Shown piece by piece: positions 14,156-24,287 of a stretch of 64,000 nt of DNA (position 1 is the stretch's first letter; each line of letters starts with the position of its first letter). Both the position numbers and the translations under genes were made by a program. The stretch lies in the NCBI GenBank assembly GCA_021203065.1, contig JAJQBX010000021.1, forward strand, positions 1 to 64,000, in the 5' to 3' direction. Origin of the DNA: Oscillospiraceae bacterium. Its GTDB lineage: Bacteria > Bacillota > Clostridia > Oscillospirales > Ruminococcaceae. The notes below the pieces were generated by a model. It worked only from the letters and a program-made list of their open reading frames with translations, did not search any database and was not told where the DNA came from.

Positions 14156-15121
14156 ATGGGACAGAATAACGAAGTGGTTAATGACAACTCGGTGGAGAGA
14201 AAGTATAATACTCCATATGACGACGTGTTTCGCACACTTCTGAACGATTGCAAGATGTTATTGCTTCCTGTATTGAATGAGATTTTTGGGGAAAATTACA
14301 CCGGAAATGAGCAGATTGTTTACTCCAAAAACGAACATTTTCTGAGTCGACAGGATGGAACAGAAGAGGAACGGATAACTGATGCGAGTTTTACCGTAAT
14401 CGGCGAGGAAACAAAGAAATATCTCTTCGAATGTCAGAGCAATCCAGACAGTAGTATGCTTGTGAGAATCTTTGAGTACGCTACGCAGATTGCACTTGAT
14501 GAAGGAGAGATTGTTAAGAATACTCTTGAGGTTACAATTCCAAATTCAGCAGTTTTGTACCTGAGGAGTACTAAATCAACTCCCGATAAGCTGGAAATTA
14601 GGATTAACACACCGGGTGGAACGGTTTCTTTTGACGTGTTGGTGATGAAGATAAGAGAGTATGGGCTGGAGGATATTTTCGAAAAGAACCTGTTGTTCCT
14701 AATTCCGTTCTATATTTTCAATTTCGGCACTAAAAAGCAACTTGAAGAGCTTGAAAATGATTCGACCAAGCTAGAGGATTTGAAAAAAGAATACGAATAT
14801 ATTGTAAGACGTCTCAATGAGCTGAACGAACAAGGGAAGCTGAGTGCGTACTACTACGTTACAATACTGGAGATGTCAGGAAAAGTTATTGAGAGTTTAA
14901 CGGCACGGTATGAGAAGGTCTTGAAAGGAGTGAAAGGCGTTATGGGAGGAACTGTATTAGATTATAAGGCAAAGCAAATCTTACACGAAGGCGAAATGGC
15001 AAAGGCGAGGAAGATGGCGATCAGCATGCATGAAGACGGCATGAAAGAAGATACGATTGCTAAGTATGCCAATGTCAGTGTCGAACAAATCAGGGAATGG
15101 CTTAAATCAGTTCTGACCTGA
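14156..15121 (+). CDS. Rpn/PD-(D/E)XK nuclease-family transposase-like protein
   Basis: 321 residues from ATG at 14156 (GGGGTGAT upstream). PD-(D/E)XK core: NTPYDDVFRTLLNDC, then DASFTVIG and KYLFECQSN (D ... E-x-Q), and a YATQIAL segment. A coiled-coil region (about 195-225) and a C-terminal helix-turn-helix-like tail KEDTIAKYANVSVEQIREWL follow. Rpn relatives promote RecA-independent recombination or act in phage defence. A second, different Rpn-like gene lies in the prophage at 58690. Confidence 0.75.
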   Translation: MGQNNEVVNDNSVERKYNTPYDDVFRTLLNDCKMLLLPVLNEIFGENYTGNEQIVYSKNEHFLSRQDGTEEERITDASFTVIGEETKKYLFECQSNPDSSMLVRIFEYATQIALDEGEIVKNTLEVTIPNSAVLYLRSTKSTPDKLEIRINTPGGTVSFDVLVMKIREYGLEDIFEKNLLFLIPFYIFNFGTKKQLEELENDSTKLEDLKKEYEYIVRRLNELNEQGKLSAYYYVTILEMSGKVIESLTARYEKVLKGVKGVMGGTVLDYKAKQILHEGEMAKARKMAISMHEDGMKEDTIAKYANVSVEQIREWLKSVLT

Positions 15122-15145
15122 TTCTGAAAAATCAAAATATAATCT

Positions 15146-15210
15146 GCCCGGCAGATGTCGTTCTCCTGTGCTTCGTCACAGCGAGAAAGTCATCCTGTCG
15201 GGCTTTTTTT
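15146..15210 (+). terminator. terminator after Rpn-like gene
   Basis: Long stem with outer arms GCCCGGCAGATG / CATCCTGTCGGGC, inner TGTG-CTTCGT-CACA and a T7 run. Confidence 0.8.
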
Positions 15211-15334
15211 ATGCCTGAATTCCCAGATTTAGTGCTGAACCCCTTAAAAGTTGCATTTGCCGCTTTGCTATGCTAAAATCCAAGCATTAAGCAAGCAAAT
15301 ATTTTCGGGCTTGCAGCTTGAAAGGAGTATTGTG

Positions 15335-16975
15335 ATGACACAAAAACAAATCATTGACTTTGGAAATGGGACGGAAACAGTTTACAGGACGGCTCTCTAT
15401 CTTCGGCTGTCGCAGGAGGACGGCGACAAATCCGAAAGCGATTCCATATCGAACCAGCGGAAGCTGCTCATGGACTACATCCGTGGAAAGCGGGAATTCC
15501 GGCTTGTCGGCGAGTATGTCGACGACGGCTGTTCCGGCTCGAATTTTGAGAGACCTGCATGGAAGCGGCTCTATAAGGACTTGGAGAGCGGTCTTGTCAA
15601 CTGCATTTTAGTCAAAGATCTCAGCCGTTTCGGGAGAAATTACATCGAAGTGGGACGGTATCTTGAGATGACATTTCCGGTTCTGGGCGTCCGGCTGATA
15701 GCTCCCGGCGACAGCTTCGACACGCTCAAGGAGCGCACTGGCGGCGACTTTCTCACAGTCCCGATGAAGAACCTCATCAACGACTACTATTGTCGGGAAA
15801 TCTCCCGGAAAGTCACCATCCAGCTTTCTGCGATGCGAAAAAGGGGAGAGTGCGTGACCTCATTCGTGCCGTATGGTTACATAAAGAACCCGAGCGATCG
15901 CTCAAAGCTGATTGTGGATATGGTCGCTGCCGAGGCGGTGAGGCAGATTTTCGACTGGAAGCTTGAGGGCTACGGCAACCGGACTATAGCACAGCGTTTG
16001 AATGAAAACGGCGTCCTCTCCCCATACGAATACCGTATCTCAAACGGCGGGAGGATGGGAAGCAATTTCAAGAAGTATCCGAAAGCGAGATGGGCGGCGG
16101 GAAGCGTCTACTCGATACTTCATAACGAGTGCTACACCGGCACTATGGTTCAGGGCAAGCATAAAAAGCTCAGCTATCGCTCCGATGAACGGGTTCTTCT
16201 TCCGAAAGACGAGTGGACAAGAGTTCCGGGGACTCACGAGGCGATTGTTGAAAGGAATATTTTTGATCGTGTTCAGGAGATAATGCAAAGGGAAATCAAG
16301 ACGACCGGCGGAGAGTGTGCGGCAACGCTCTCCGGCTTTTTATTCTGCGGAGTCTGTCACAGGCAGATGACCATAAAATCCACCTACCGTGGCGACAGGG
16401 TTTACCGCTACTACGTCTGCAAGGACTGCGAAAAAGCCGGAAGAAGCTCCGTACGCATCAGCGAGAAAAAGGCGATGGCTGGAATTCTTCGTGAGATTCA
16501 CGATATGTCAGTGACCGCCGCAGAGGTGGAAAGCCTTGAATTCTCTGCGGAAAGATCAGGCGATGTGAAGAGCCTTGACCGTGAGCTCTTGGAGCTTCAG
16601 GAGGAGGCTGACCACTGTCAGAGCCTCAAAAACCGCCTCTTCGGGGACTATTCCGCCGGAGTTCTCACCCGTCAGGAGTATATAGACTACTCGAAGTACT
16701 ATTCCGACAAAATCGTGCGTGCAGAGCATGAAAGCGAGATGGTCGAAGAAAAGCGAGCCCGGCTGATTTCGGAAATATCCGATAACAGCTGGATACCGGC
16801 TTTTAAGAAATATTCGAGCGTGACCGAACTTAACCGACCGCTTATGAGCGAGCTTATTGACAGAATTTTCGTGAGCAGAGGCGGTCAGATGGAGATAAAA
16901 TTCCGAAGAGAAAGAGCAATCAGGGCAAGAAAGGAGGCGGCAAGAAGTGAATCAGTCATCGGTACGACCTTATAG
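15335..16975 (+). CDS. large serine recombinase 1
   Basis: 546 residues from ATG at 15335 (AAAGGAG upstream). N-terminal resolvase domain with the nucleophile in LYLRLSQEDGD and the arginines in KDLSRFGRNYIE; recombinase domain (about 165-290) including GYGNRTIAQRLNENGV and SILHNECYTG; zinc ribbon CGVCHRQMTIK ... YYVCKDCEKAG (about 345-375); long coiled-coil C-terminus. Such enzymes integrate or excise elements at att sites. First of an operon of four overlapping genes, with the next starting 29 nt before its stop. Confidence 0.92.
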   Translation: MTQKQIIDFGNGTETVYRTALYLRLSQEDGDKSESDSISNQRKLLMDYIRGKREFRLVGEYVDDGCSGSNFERPAWKRLYKDLESGLVNCILVKDLSRFGRNYIEVGRYLEMTFPVLGVRLIAPGDSFDTLKERTGGDFLTVPMKNLINDYYCREISRKVTIQLSAMRKRGECVTSFVPYGYIKNPSDRSKLIVDMVAAEAVRQIFDWKLEGYGNRTIAQRLNENGVLSPYEYRISNGGRMGSNFKKYPKARWAAGSVYSILHNECYTGTMVQGKHKKLSYRSDERVLLPKDEWTRVPGTHEAIVERNIFDRVQEIMQREIKTTGGECAATLSGFLFCGVCHRQMTIKSTYRGDRVYRYYVCKDCEKAGRSSVRISEKKAMAGILREIHDMSVTAAEVESLEFSAERSGDVKSLDRELLELQEEADHCQSLKNRLFGDYSAGVLTRQEYIDYSKYYSDKIVRAEHESEMVEEKRARLISEISDNSWIPAFKKYSSVTELNRPLMSELIDRIFVSRGGQMEIKFRRERAIRARKEAARSESVIGTTL

Positions 16976-17423
16976 AGCCGCAATATATCTGGCACCATCT
17001 GCATATGGGAAAGAAATTGACTCAGCCGAAGCACTCAGCAGTTGTAAAGAGTACATAAGAGACCGGGCTGATATGAAGCTTATGCGAATCTACCGTGACA
17101 AGGGTGTCAGAGTTATTCACACCCCCGAGCAGAACGGCAGGCGAACTCCCTTGAGCGTCTCCGGGAACGAAGCTTGGCAGAGGCTTCTTCGGGACACAGA
17201 AACCTCCGCAATTGAAGCCGTCGTTATCTACGGCGCAAGAACGGTTGCGCCAAGCATTTCGGGGCTGGCAACGCTTCTGCGGGAGTATTTTATTCCGTGC
17301 AAAGTCAGGTTTATCGACTTCGAAGCTCGTTTTGACTCTGAGACCGACGACCCGGAAAGCTATCTTAAAGCAAAAACCCGTGAATACAGGAGCACACTCT
17401 ACAGAAAGAAGGCGAACCGATGA
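16947..17423 (+). CDS. degenerate resolvase-domain protein, probably inactive recombinase paralogue
   Basis: 158 residues from GTG with AAGGAGG 9 nt upstream. It aligns over its length to the catalytic domain of its neighbours: AAIYLAPSAYGKEID for ALYLRLSQEDGD and VVIYGARTVAPSISG for the KDLSRFGRN segment. A Ser may remain, but the adjacent Arg and the SRFGRN arginine cluster are lost, and there is no recombinase, zinc or coiled-coil domain. The frame is intact and both ends overlap neighbours, so it is maintained. A structural or regulatory partner role is inferred. Confidence 0.7.
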   Translation: MNQSSVRPYRAAIYLAPSAYGKEIDSAEALSSCKEYIRDRADMKLMRIYRDKGVRVIHTPEQNGRRTPLSVSGNEAWQRLLRDTETSAIEAVVIYGARTVAPSISGLATLLREYFIPCKVRFIDFEARFDSETDDPESYLKAKTREYRSTLYRKKANR

Positions 17424-18853
17424 GCAGGCGCAACCGAATCCCGAAATCGACGGAAAAGTATCTTGCGAACAGGTCTCACAGTGTCTGGAAAACTGCCCTC
17501 TATGCCCGCCTTTCGGACGAGAATAACGGCTTGGAGGACGACCGTTCGCTAAGAAATCAGGTGAAGTTCCTCCAATCGTTCATTGACAGGAAGCCGGAGC
17601 TTCGGCTGGTTGACCGGTATGTCGACAACGGCAGGAGCGGGCTCAGCTTTCAGCGTGCCGAATTCCTTCGGATGCTCACTGATATAAAATACGGCAGGAT
17701 CAACTGCGTTCTTGTCAAGGACCTGTCCCGCTTCGGAAGAAACCATATCGAGGCGGGGTATTATCTCGAAACAATCTTCCCTGAGCTCGGAGTGAGGTTT
17801 ATCTCCGTAAACGACGGCTTTGACAGTCTGATGGAGGACGGTTCTGACAGCCTTATTCTGCCGCTCAAGAACATGATTAACGAAATGTATGCCCGTGAAA
17901 CACAGCGTAAAGTGCTTGCAGTTCTTCGAGCCAAGGAAAAAGCCGGCGAAAGGGCATTCAGCGCAGTGCCATATGGCTATATGGTCGATCCCGGGTGCAA
18001 CTATCGTCTTCTTCCCGACCCGAAAACGGCTGACTTCGTCCGTCTTGTTTTTGCTCTCAGAGCTCAGGGAATCCGTCCGACTGCCATCGCTGACAGGCTG
18101 AACGAAATCGGTGCGCCGACGCCTCTTGACTATCTCAAGTCCCGTGGAAAATATCTTAATGTCCCGAGCACCGGCAGGTGGGACTATGTCGGAGTCCAGA
18201 AGCTTCTGTCGAACCGCACCTACACCGGCTCAACCGTCTACAATTCGACCGGAAGAGGGGACTACACCGTCATTCCGGACACCCACGAGCCGCTTGTAGA
18301 TGGGGGTATTTTCGAAGAGATTTCCCGGGAAATGGCGGCGAGAGGCAGGCGCAGGTCGGAGGCACTCAAAAAAAGTGCAATTTTGGCGGAAAAGTACCCG
18401 AATATTTTAAAAGGCAAATTCTTTTGCGAGGACTGCGGGCGGGCGATGCTTCTTGGCAGGACTGCAAACACCCGGGCTCTCAGGAATTTCAGGTATCGCT
18501 GCAGCGGCTACAATGAATTCAGGAGTAGCGACCCGTGCGCACCTCCCTGCGCCGTGAAGCTATCGGGCATTCCTGAACAAACTGTCCATAAATTTGTCCT
18601 CGATGAGCTAAGAAAGCACCTTCTGGAAAGGGATATTCCGGTGGACGAGACCTCCGCCGAAACGGTCGGAGTAATCATTCTCAGCGACACTTCGAGTGTT
18701 GAAATTGTTGATGTCGACAACCCCGACGCCATAGAACGGCTTCTGCGCAAAGGTCTGACTGGTGAACTTGTATCGGAATATGTTGAAAAGCTCTGGTACA
18801 GCTCGGGCGGAAGTCTTGAAATCGAATTCAAAAGGGAGACAGACCGATGGTAG
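17420..18853 (+). CDS. large serine recombinase 2
   Basis: 477 residues; ATG overlaps the previous stop by 4 nt. Catalytic domain with ALYARLSDENNGLEDDRSL and KDLSRFGRNHIEAG; recombinase domain with GIRPTAIADRLNEIGAPTP and SNRTYTGSTV; zinc ribbon FFCEDCGRAMLLG ... FRYRCSGYN. The C-terminal coiled coil is short compared with its two neighbours, followed by EIEFKRE near the end. It may act as a heteromeric partner of recombinases 1 and 3. Confidence 0.9.
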   Translation: MSRRNRIPKSTEKYLANRSHSVWKTALYARLSDENNGLEDDRSLRNQVKFLQSFIDRKPELRLVDRYVDNGRSGLSFQRAEFLRMLTDIKYGRINCVLVKDLSRFGRNHIEAGYYLETIFPELGVRFISVNDGFDSLMEDGSDSLILPLKNMINEMYARETQRKVLAVLRAKEKAGERAFSAVPYGYMVDPGCNYRLLPDPKTADFVRLVFALRAQGIRPTAIADRLNEIGAPTPLDYLKSRGKYLNVPSTGRWDYVGVQKLLSNRTYTGSTVYNSTGRGDYTVIPDTHEPLVDGGIFEEISREMAARGRRRSEALKKSAILAEKYPNILKGKFFCEDCGRAMLLGRTANTRALRNFRYRCSGYNEFRSSDPCAPPCAVKLSGIPEQTVHKFVLDELRKHLLERDIPVDETSAETVGVIILSDTSSVEIVDVDNPDAIERLLRKGLTGELVSEYVEKLWYSSGGSLEIEFKRETDRW

Positions 18854-20433
18854 CGTTCTACATCCGCATTTCCCGACCTGACGACGACCTCGACGAGCAC
18901 AAGCAGCTCAGCAACAGCATTGAGAACCAGCGAAAGCTGCTGACGGAGTTTTTTGAGGAGTCGCCGGAGCTGAGGCTCGAGGATTTTGACGAATTCATCG
19001 ACGACGGCTTCAGCGGCACAAATTTTGAGCGTCCGGCATTCAGGAAAATGCTGCATCTCATAAAGAAGAGGACAGTCGACACGGTCATCGTCAAGGACTT
19101 CTCCCGCTTCGGGCGAAACTACGTCGAGTGCGCAGACTACCTCGAGAAGCTCTTCCCGTTCCTCGGCACTCGCTTCATTTCGGTTCTTGACAACTACGAC
19201 AGCGGACGGCAGGACGACGTTGGAATCGATCTTGCGATGAGAAATATCGTCAACTCCTACTACTCGCAGGATCTGTCCAAAAAAGTGACCACGACGTTCG
19301 ACCTCAGGCGTGAAAACGGCGAGTTTTTCTTTCGCACGCCGTTCGGCTATCTCGAGGACGAGAAACGCCCGGGTAAGGTTATAATCGACGAGGAAGCCGC
19401 CGTGGTAGTCCGCAAAATCTTCTCCCTTGCATGCGAGGAAAACCGCACGACCTGTGAAATTGCGAAGCTTCTCAACCGTGAGAGAGTCCCGACGGTGGCG
19501 GCTTATAACCGCAGTCATATGGTCAGAGGCAAGCCTCACTCTCAGGAAAAGAGCGAATTTGCCGCATGGACCGGCACAAAGGTGGCGCAGATTCTGAAAA
19601 ACGAGGTCTATACCGGCACATATATCTGCAGAAAAACAAGGCGTGTTGTCGCCGGCTCGAAGAAGGTTATTCCTATCAAAAGTCCAAAGAAAATCCCTGA
19701 TAATCATCCGGCAATTGTCGGCGTTGAGACGTTTGAAGCGGCGCAGAAAATCTTCAGAAGGACGAAGAAACCTGCCGAAAACCGGCGTTATCAGCTGAAA
19801 TCCAAGGTTTTCTGCGGCAACTGCGGCTATGCGATGACCTATCAGGAAAACGTCCACGACGAGTGCTTCTTCCGCTGTCCGCACGCCCGTGAGACCGGGC
19901 TCAGCTCCGGCTGTCCCGACGACCGCTTCCCGGAAGAGCTTCTTAATGGGAGAGTTTACCTCCGGCTCAGGCAGTGGATGACCTTTCTTCTGACCGCTTG
20001 CGGAAAAGCCGAGGAAGAGGAGAAGAGCCGCTGGGAGTGTCTTGAGCTTTTGGAAGAGGAATCCGCAGAGCTGACGGAGGCACTCGAGAGCCTCGGGCTT
20101 GAGAAAATCGCACTCTATGAGAGCTACACCGCCGGCGAAATTTCACGTGAAGAGCTTGCAACAGGAAAGCAAAAACTGTCCCAAGAATCGGACTCTATTA
20201 ATGCTGAGCTCACAGCTCTCCAAGAAAGAGAATCAGCCCTCCGCACCCTCCGAAACCGTCATAAACCGGAGCTTGACGCCCTTCTTGAAAGTGTCCATCT
20301 CTTCCAGAACGAGCCCCGACTGACCCGAAGAATGTCCGAAACCTTCATTTCCCACATCACCATTCAAAATAAATGGCAGATTGATATAGAATGGAAAGAT
20401 GAGAAAGTTGTGAGAGAAGTGCTGGACAGGTAG
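18847..20433 (+). CDS. large serine recombinase 3
   Basis: 528 residues; starts 7 nt before the stop of recombinase 2. Catalytic domain AFYIRISRPDDDL and KDFSRFGRNYVECADYLE; recombinase domain with CEIAKLLNRERVPTV and LKNEVYTGTYICRK; zinc ribbon VFCGNCGYAMTYQ ... CFFRCPH; long coiled coil (about 385-460) with many Glu/Leu. Its end IQNKWQIDIEWKDEKV parallels the end of recombinase 2. A strong terminator closes the operon. Confidence 0.92.
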   Translation: MVAFYIRISRPDDDLDEHKQLSNSIENQRKLLTEFFEESPELRLEDFDEFIDDGFSGTNFERPAFRKMLHLIKKRTVDTVIVKDFSRFGRNYVECADYLEKLFPFLGTRFISVLDNYDSGRQDDVGIDLAMRNIVNSYYSQDLSKKVTTTFDLRRENGEFFFRTPFGYLEDEKRPGKVIIDEEAAVVVRKIFSLACEENRTTCEIAKLLNRERVPTVAAYNRSHMVRGKPHSQEKSEFAAWTGTKVAQILKNEVYTGTYICRKTRRVVAGSKKVIPIKSPKKIPDNHPAIVGVETFEAAQKIFRRTKKPAENRRYQLKSKVFCGNCGYAMTYQENVHDECFFRCPHARETGLSSGCPDDRFPEELLNGRVYLRLRQWMTFLLTACGKAEEEEKSRWECLELLEEESAELTEALESLGLEKIALYESYTAGEISREELATGKQKLSQESDSINAELTALQERESALRTLRNRHKPELDALLESVHLFQNEPRLTRRMSETFISHITIQNKWQIDIEWKDEKVVREVLDR

Positions 20434-20448
20434 CTACCCCACAATCCC

Positions 20449-20484
20449 AACCGCCCCCGTTTGAAGCCGAACGGGGCGGGTTTT
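20449..20484 (+). terminator. terminator of the recombinase operon
   Basis: ACCGCCCCCGTT / AACGGGGCGGGTTTT stem with loop TGAAGCCG. Confidence 0.85.
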
Positions 20485-20536
20485 GGTCTGAGGGCAGGGG
20501 AGGGCTCCCTCCCACGCTATTGCAACAAAAACCGCT

Positions 20537-21856
20537 GTGGAAGAGCGAACGAAGAGACAGGATGGAAGCATATTGGATAACGTTTCAAACAATAAGAAAA
20601 ATTTACTTATATATGCGCATTATTTCGGAAATGAAGATGTGGCTTCTACAGGGCAATTACTTCAGGAATTGACTGACGGCATGACAGACACTTTCAACAT
20701 TACCGTCATCTGCGTCGTGCCGTCCTACTTGGGTACAGTCGAGGACAAGTACAAAACCCGGAAATTCTACTTTGAAGAGCTTAACGGCGTCAAAATCGTC
20801 CGAATCCGAGTCCCCGAGTTTGACAAAACAAAGGGCAAGAGCAGAATCAAAAACATCCTGAGCTACTTCTTCGGAGCCATGCGTGCGACCTTCAAAACCG
20901 GCAAGCAGGACTACGTCTTCACAATCTCGCAGCCGCCGATTCTTGGAGGACTACTTGGAGTATGGGGGAAGTGGATGAAGAGGGCGAAGCTTATCTACAA
21001 CATCCAAGACTTCAACCCTGAACAGACGATGAGCGTCGGCTACACCCACAACAAGGCAATCTTGGGACTAATGATGTGGCTGGACAAGTTCTCCTGCAGG
21101 CGCAGTAATCTGATAATCACAGTCGGGCGAGACCTCGGCGAAACGATCGAAAACCGGTTCTCAAAAAGCCGGAAAGTCCCCAAATATACAATCATCAACA
21201 ACTGGATTAATGAAACTGAGATATATCCACTTGAGCCCAGCAATGAGAAAGTAGCTAAGTTCAAGGAAAAGTACAATTTGATGACTAAGTACGTTTTTAT
21301 GTACTCCGGAAATATTGGTTTATACTACGATTTAGAAAATATAATAAAAGTAATTGAGAAGTTCCAAAACGTCAAAACACCTGATGGCAGGGAAGTCGTC
21401 TTCGCCTTTGTCGGAGCTGGTTCCGTCCTCGATAAACTGGTCATCTACACCCGCAAGCACCAGATGACAAACGTCGTCTTCATCCCATATCAGGATAAGG
21501 CAGACCTCAACTACAGCCTCAACGCCGGCGATGTTCACTTCTGCGTGAATGCCAAGGGCATCAAGGGCGTCAGCTGTCCGAGCAAGTTTTATGGACTTGC
21601 TGCTGCGGGAAAACCTGTCCTCGGAGTTCTTGAAAAAGGCTCAGAAGTTCGCTGCCTGATTGAGGAAATCGGGTGCGGCAAAGTGGTTGAGCCGGGGGAT
21701 TATGCAGGCGTGGAAGATGAGGTTCGGTGGTTTATTGAGAATAGTGATAGTGATGAGCTGAAGCGGATGGGTGAGATGAATAGAGCTTATCTCGTAGAGA
21801 ATCTCACGGAGAAGGTTTCGGTGGAGAAGTATAAGGAAGCAATCCTCAATACATAA
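20537..21856 (+). CDS. glycosyltransferase family 4, WbuB/WcaI-like
   Basis: Up to 439 residues from GTG; a TTG at 20573 preceded by ATGGAAGC is an equally possible start. N-terminal [20 protein letters not shown] matches WcaI/WbuB-type transferases that begin 'YF-PE'. The second Rossmann half has [26 protein letters not shown] and [16 protein letters not shown], the GT4 donor site. It should add a sugar in exopolysaccharide assembly on the inner face of the membrane. First gene of the polysaccharide locus, GC-rich like the chromosome. Confidence 0.85.
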   Translation: MEERTKRQDGSILDNVSNNKKNLLIYAHYFGNEDVASTGQLLQELTDGMTDTFNITVICVVPSYLGTVEDKYKTRKFYFEELNGVKIVRIRVPEFDKTKGKSRIKNILSYFFGAMRATFKTGKQDYVFTISQPPILGGLLGVWGKWMKRAKLIYNIQDFNPEQTMSVGYTHNKAILGLMMWLDKFSCRRSNLIITVGRDLGETIENRFSKSRKVPKYTIINNWINETEIYPLEPSNEKVAKFKEKYNLMTKYVFMYSGNIGLYYDLENIIKVIEKFQNVKTPDGREVVFAFVGAGSVLDKLVIYTRKHQMTNVVFIPYQDKADLNYSLNAGDVHFCVNAKGIKGVSCPSKFYGLAAAGKPVLGVLEKGSEVRCLIEEIGCGKVVEPGDYAGVEDEVRWFIENSDSDELKRMGEMNRAYLVENLTEKVSVEKYKEAILNT

Positions 21857-21870
21857 AGGAAGTAAAGAAT

Positions 21871-22983
21871 ATGAGTAACTATAACATCGCCGTCGCCGGC
21901 ACCGGCTACGTGGGCTTAAGCCTTGCAGTCCTTCTTGCCCAGCACAATAAAGTCACCGCCGTTGACATCATTGAATCCAAAGTCGACCTTATAAACCAAA
22001 GAAAGTCCCCGATTCAGGACGAGTACATAGAAAAATACCTTGCTGAGAAAGACCTCGATCTGACAGCCACATTGGACGGCGCATCCGCCTACAAAGATGC
22101 CGATTTCGTCATAATCGCCGCTCCCACTAATTACGACAGCAAAAAGAATTTCTTTGACACAAGCGCAGTTGAGGACGTGATCAAGCTCGTTATCGAAAAC
22201 AATCCCAACGCCATTATGGTAATCAAGAGTACGATTCCGGTTGGCTACACCGCAAGCATCCGAGAAAAATTCCACTGCGACAATATCATCTTCAGCCCTG
22301 AATTTCTCCGTGAAAGCAAAGCTCTTTATGACAACCTCTACCCAAGTCGTATCATAGTCGGCACGGATGTCAACGATGCAAGGCTTGTAGAAGCCGCAAA
22401 TACTTTCGCCGGACTTCTTCAAGAGGGAGCGATCAAGGAAGATATTGACACCCTCATCATGGGCTTTACGGAAGCGGAAGCGGTCAAACTCTTTGCCAAC
22501 ACCTATCTCGCCCTCCGTGTCAGCTACTTCAACGAGCTTGACACTTACGCTGAGATGAAAGGTTTGAACACCCAGCAAATTATCGAGGGAGTTTGTCTCG
22601 ATCCGAGAATTGGCAGTCATTACAATAATCCGAGCTTCGGTTACGGAGGCTATTGCTTGCCGAAAGACACTAAACAACTCTTAGCAAACTATGAGGACGT
22701 CCCCGAAAACCTTATTCAGGCGATAGTTGAATCCAACCGCACGAGAAAAGACTTCATTGCTGACCGAGTTCTGAACATGGCTGGCTACTACGATTACTAC
22801 AATCGGGGCGATTACAGCGCAGATGAAGAAAAGACTTGCGTCATCGGCGTTTACCGACTGACCATGAAGAGTAACAGTGACAACTTCCGCCAGTCCTCAA
22901 TTCAGGGAGTCATGAAGCGCATAAAAGCCAAGGGCGCAACCGTGATTATCTATGAGCCTATATTATCTAACAAAATTAGATGA
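21871..22983 (+). pseudogene. ugd: UDP-glucose 6-dehydrogenase, 3'-truncated
   Basis: N-terminal NAD motif [19 protein letters not shown], catalytic [16 protein letters not shown] (Cys about residue 259), and [14 protein letters not shown] identify Ugd, which oxidises UDP-glucose to UDP-glucuronate for polysaccharide. The reading matches up to GATVIIYEP; the usual end of about 18-25 residues (a lobe of the C-terminal domain) is replaced by ILSNKIR. The break coincides with a sharp drop to AT-rich DNA near 22958, so the gene was cut by recombination or deletion. Activity is doubtful but not excluded. Confidence 0.8.
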
Positions 22984-23470
22984 TAATGATATTAAAGCTT
23001 TACGCAAAGATTTTTACAATAGAATTCTGGCACTCGCTCCCCAGCCAATATTAAATCTTTTGGGAATTGATATTAATAAATCTGAATATCAAAACTCACG
23101 AGGCGATGTTTTACGATACTATGCAGGATATGGAAATTCATATACATTGTATAATTATATTGTTACAAGCCATCTAGCTGACGGTATACTGGAATTTGGA
23201 ATTTTCTATTTTCCGGTTCAGTGTTTACTGTGGATGATATGTTTCAAACTTCAAGATTTATTTGTTATAATTATTGATGATAACAAAAGGGTGTATTCGA
23301 TATATGGATTGATGTCAATATATGATTTCTTGGCGCAATTTAGAAACGCAAATGGTGTTGTAACCGATGTGGGATACCTTGTGAGAAGTTATTGGCAGAG
23401 TGTACTGATATTTGCGATAGTGTATTTTATAGCAACTGTTTTGTCGTGGGTGAGAATAAGACGGTATTGA
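22958..23470 (+). pseudogene. membrane protein fragment, perhaps C-terminal part of a polysaccharide polymerase
   Basis: Open frame without a start of its own beyond the ATG made inside ugd. Hydrophobic stretches FGIFYFPVQCLLWMICFKL and SVLIFAIVYFIATVLSW are membrane helices, with a cytoplasmic-looking piece LLGIDINKSEYQNS before them. Wzy-like polymerases end in this way and belong in this locus, but homology is not provable by eye. AT-rich, joined directly to truncated ugd. Confidence 0.45.
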
Positions 23471-23480
23471 ACGGAAGTAA

Positions 23481-24287
23481 GATTTTGACACATTTGTGTG
23501 TGGCAGCGACCAAATATGGAATCCCGGCTGTTCCTCAGATATGCTATTGGAATTTGCAGCTAACGGCAAAAAGAAGATTGCTTATGCAGCCAGTATGGGT
23601 AGAGAGCGGACGCCTAATGAGCACTATATGAGAATTAAACCAATTCTTAAATCTTTTACCGCTATTTCAGTACGTGAAAAATGCCATGTAGATGGATTAA
23701 TAGATAACTGTGGGTTGAGTAATGTAAAGCTGATGCCAGATCCTGTATTTCTTTTATCTCCCGATGAATGGAAAATGTTTTCAATAGAGCCGACAAGAAA
23801 GAAATATGTTTTTGCTTATTTGCTCGGTGATGATTTAAAATTACGAACAGAGTGCTTGAAATTCGCTGAAAGGAACGGTTGCGAACTATGTTACATTCCA
23901 TATCTTAATAGATATACTTATCGTTGGGATGTACGCCATTCAAGCGTATGTGTAGAAGCTCCTTCTGTGCAAGATTTTGTTGGATTGATTAAAAATGCAG
24001 AAGCAGTCATAACCGATTCATTCCACGGTTCAGCGTTCTCAATTATATTCGGCAAAAGACTTATTTCACTAAAAAGGTTTAAGAAAAAAGATCAGGCTTC
24101 ATCTAATTCCAGAATTGATACATTGTTCGCTAACAATCATTTGAACTATAGTGATTATTGCACTATTCCGCTTTATATGAATGAAGTTAGAAGCACTTCT
24201 ATTGCAGATAAATATGTCAAGGAAATGCAGAAAAGAGGCATGAATTATTTAAGAAATTCAGTGCTTGATGAGATGGTGAAAGAATGA
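23481..24287 (+). pseudogene. polysaccharide pyruvyl transferase family protein, 5'-truncated
   Basis: In-frame residues DFDTFVCGSDQIWNP begin right after a stop at 23478. The GSDQIWNP motif normally lies about 90 residues into the protein, so the N-terminal third is missing. ITDSFHGSAFSIIFGK and a final MNYLRNSVLDE match the family. Intact members add ketal pyruvate to sugars. A GTG at 23496 could start a remnant of 263 residues. The stop overlaps the FrhB-like gene by 4 nt. Confidence 0.75.

Noticed and set aside
18508..19884. Long open frame on the minus strand (458 codons)
   Set aside because: It is fully antisense to two overlapping recombinase genes with good family motifs, and shows no recognisable domain.
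15335..20433. Recombinase operon as the integrase of the prophage
   Set aside because: More than 12 kb of polysaccharide and AbiG genes lie between it and the first phage gene, and no att-like repeats could be paired by eye. A larger composite element cannot be excluded.
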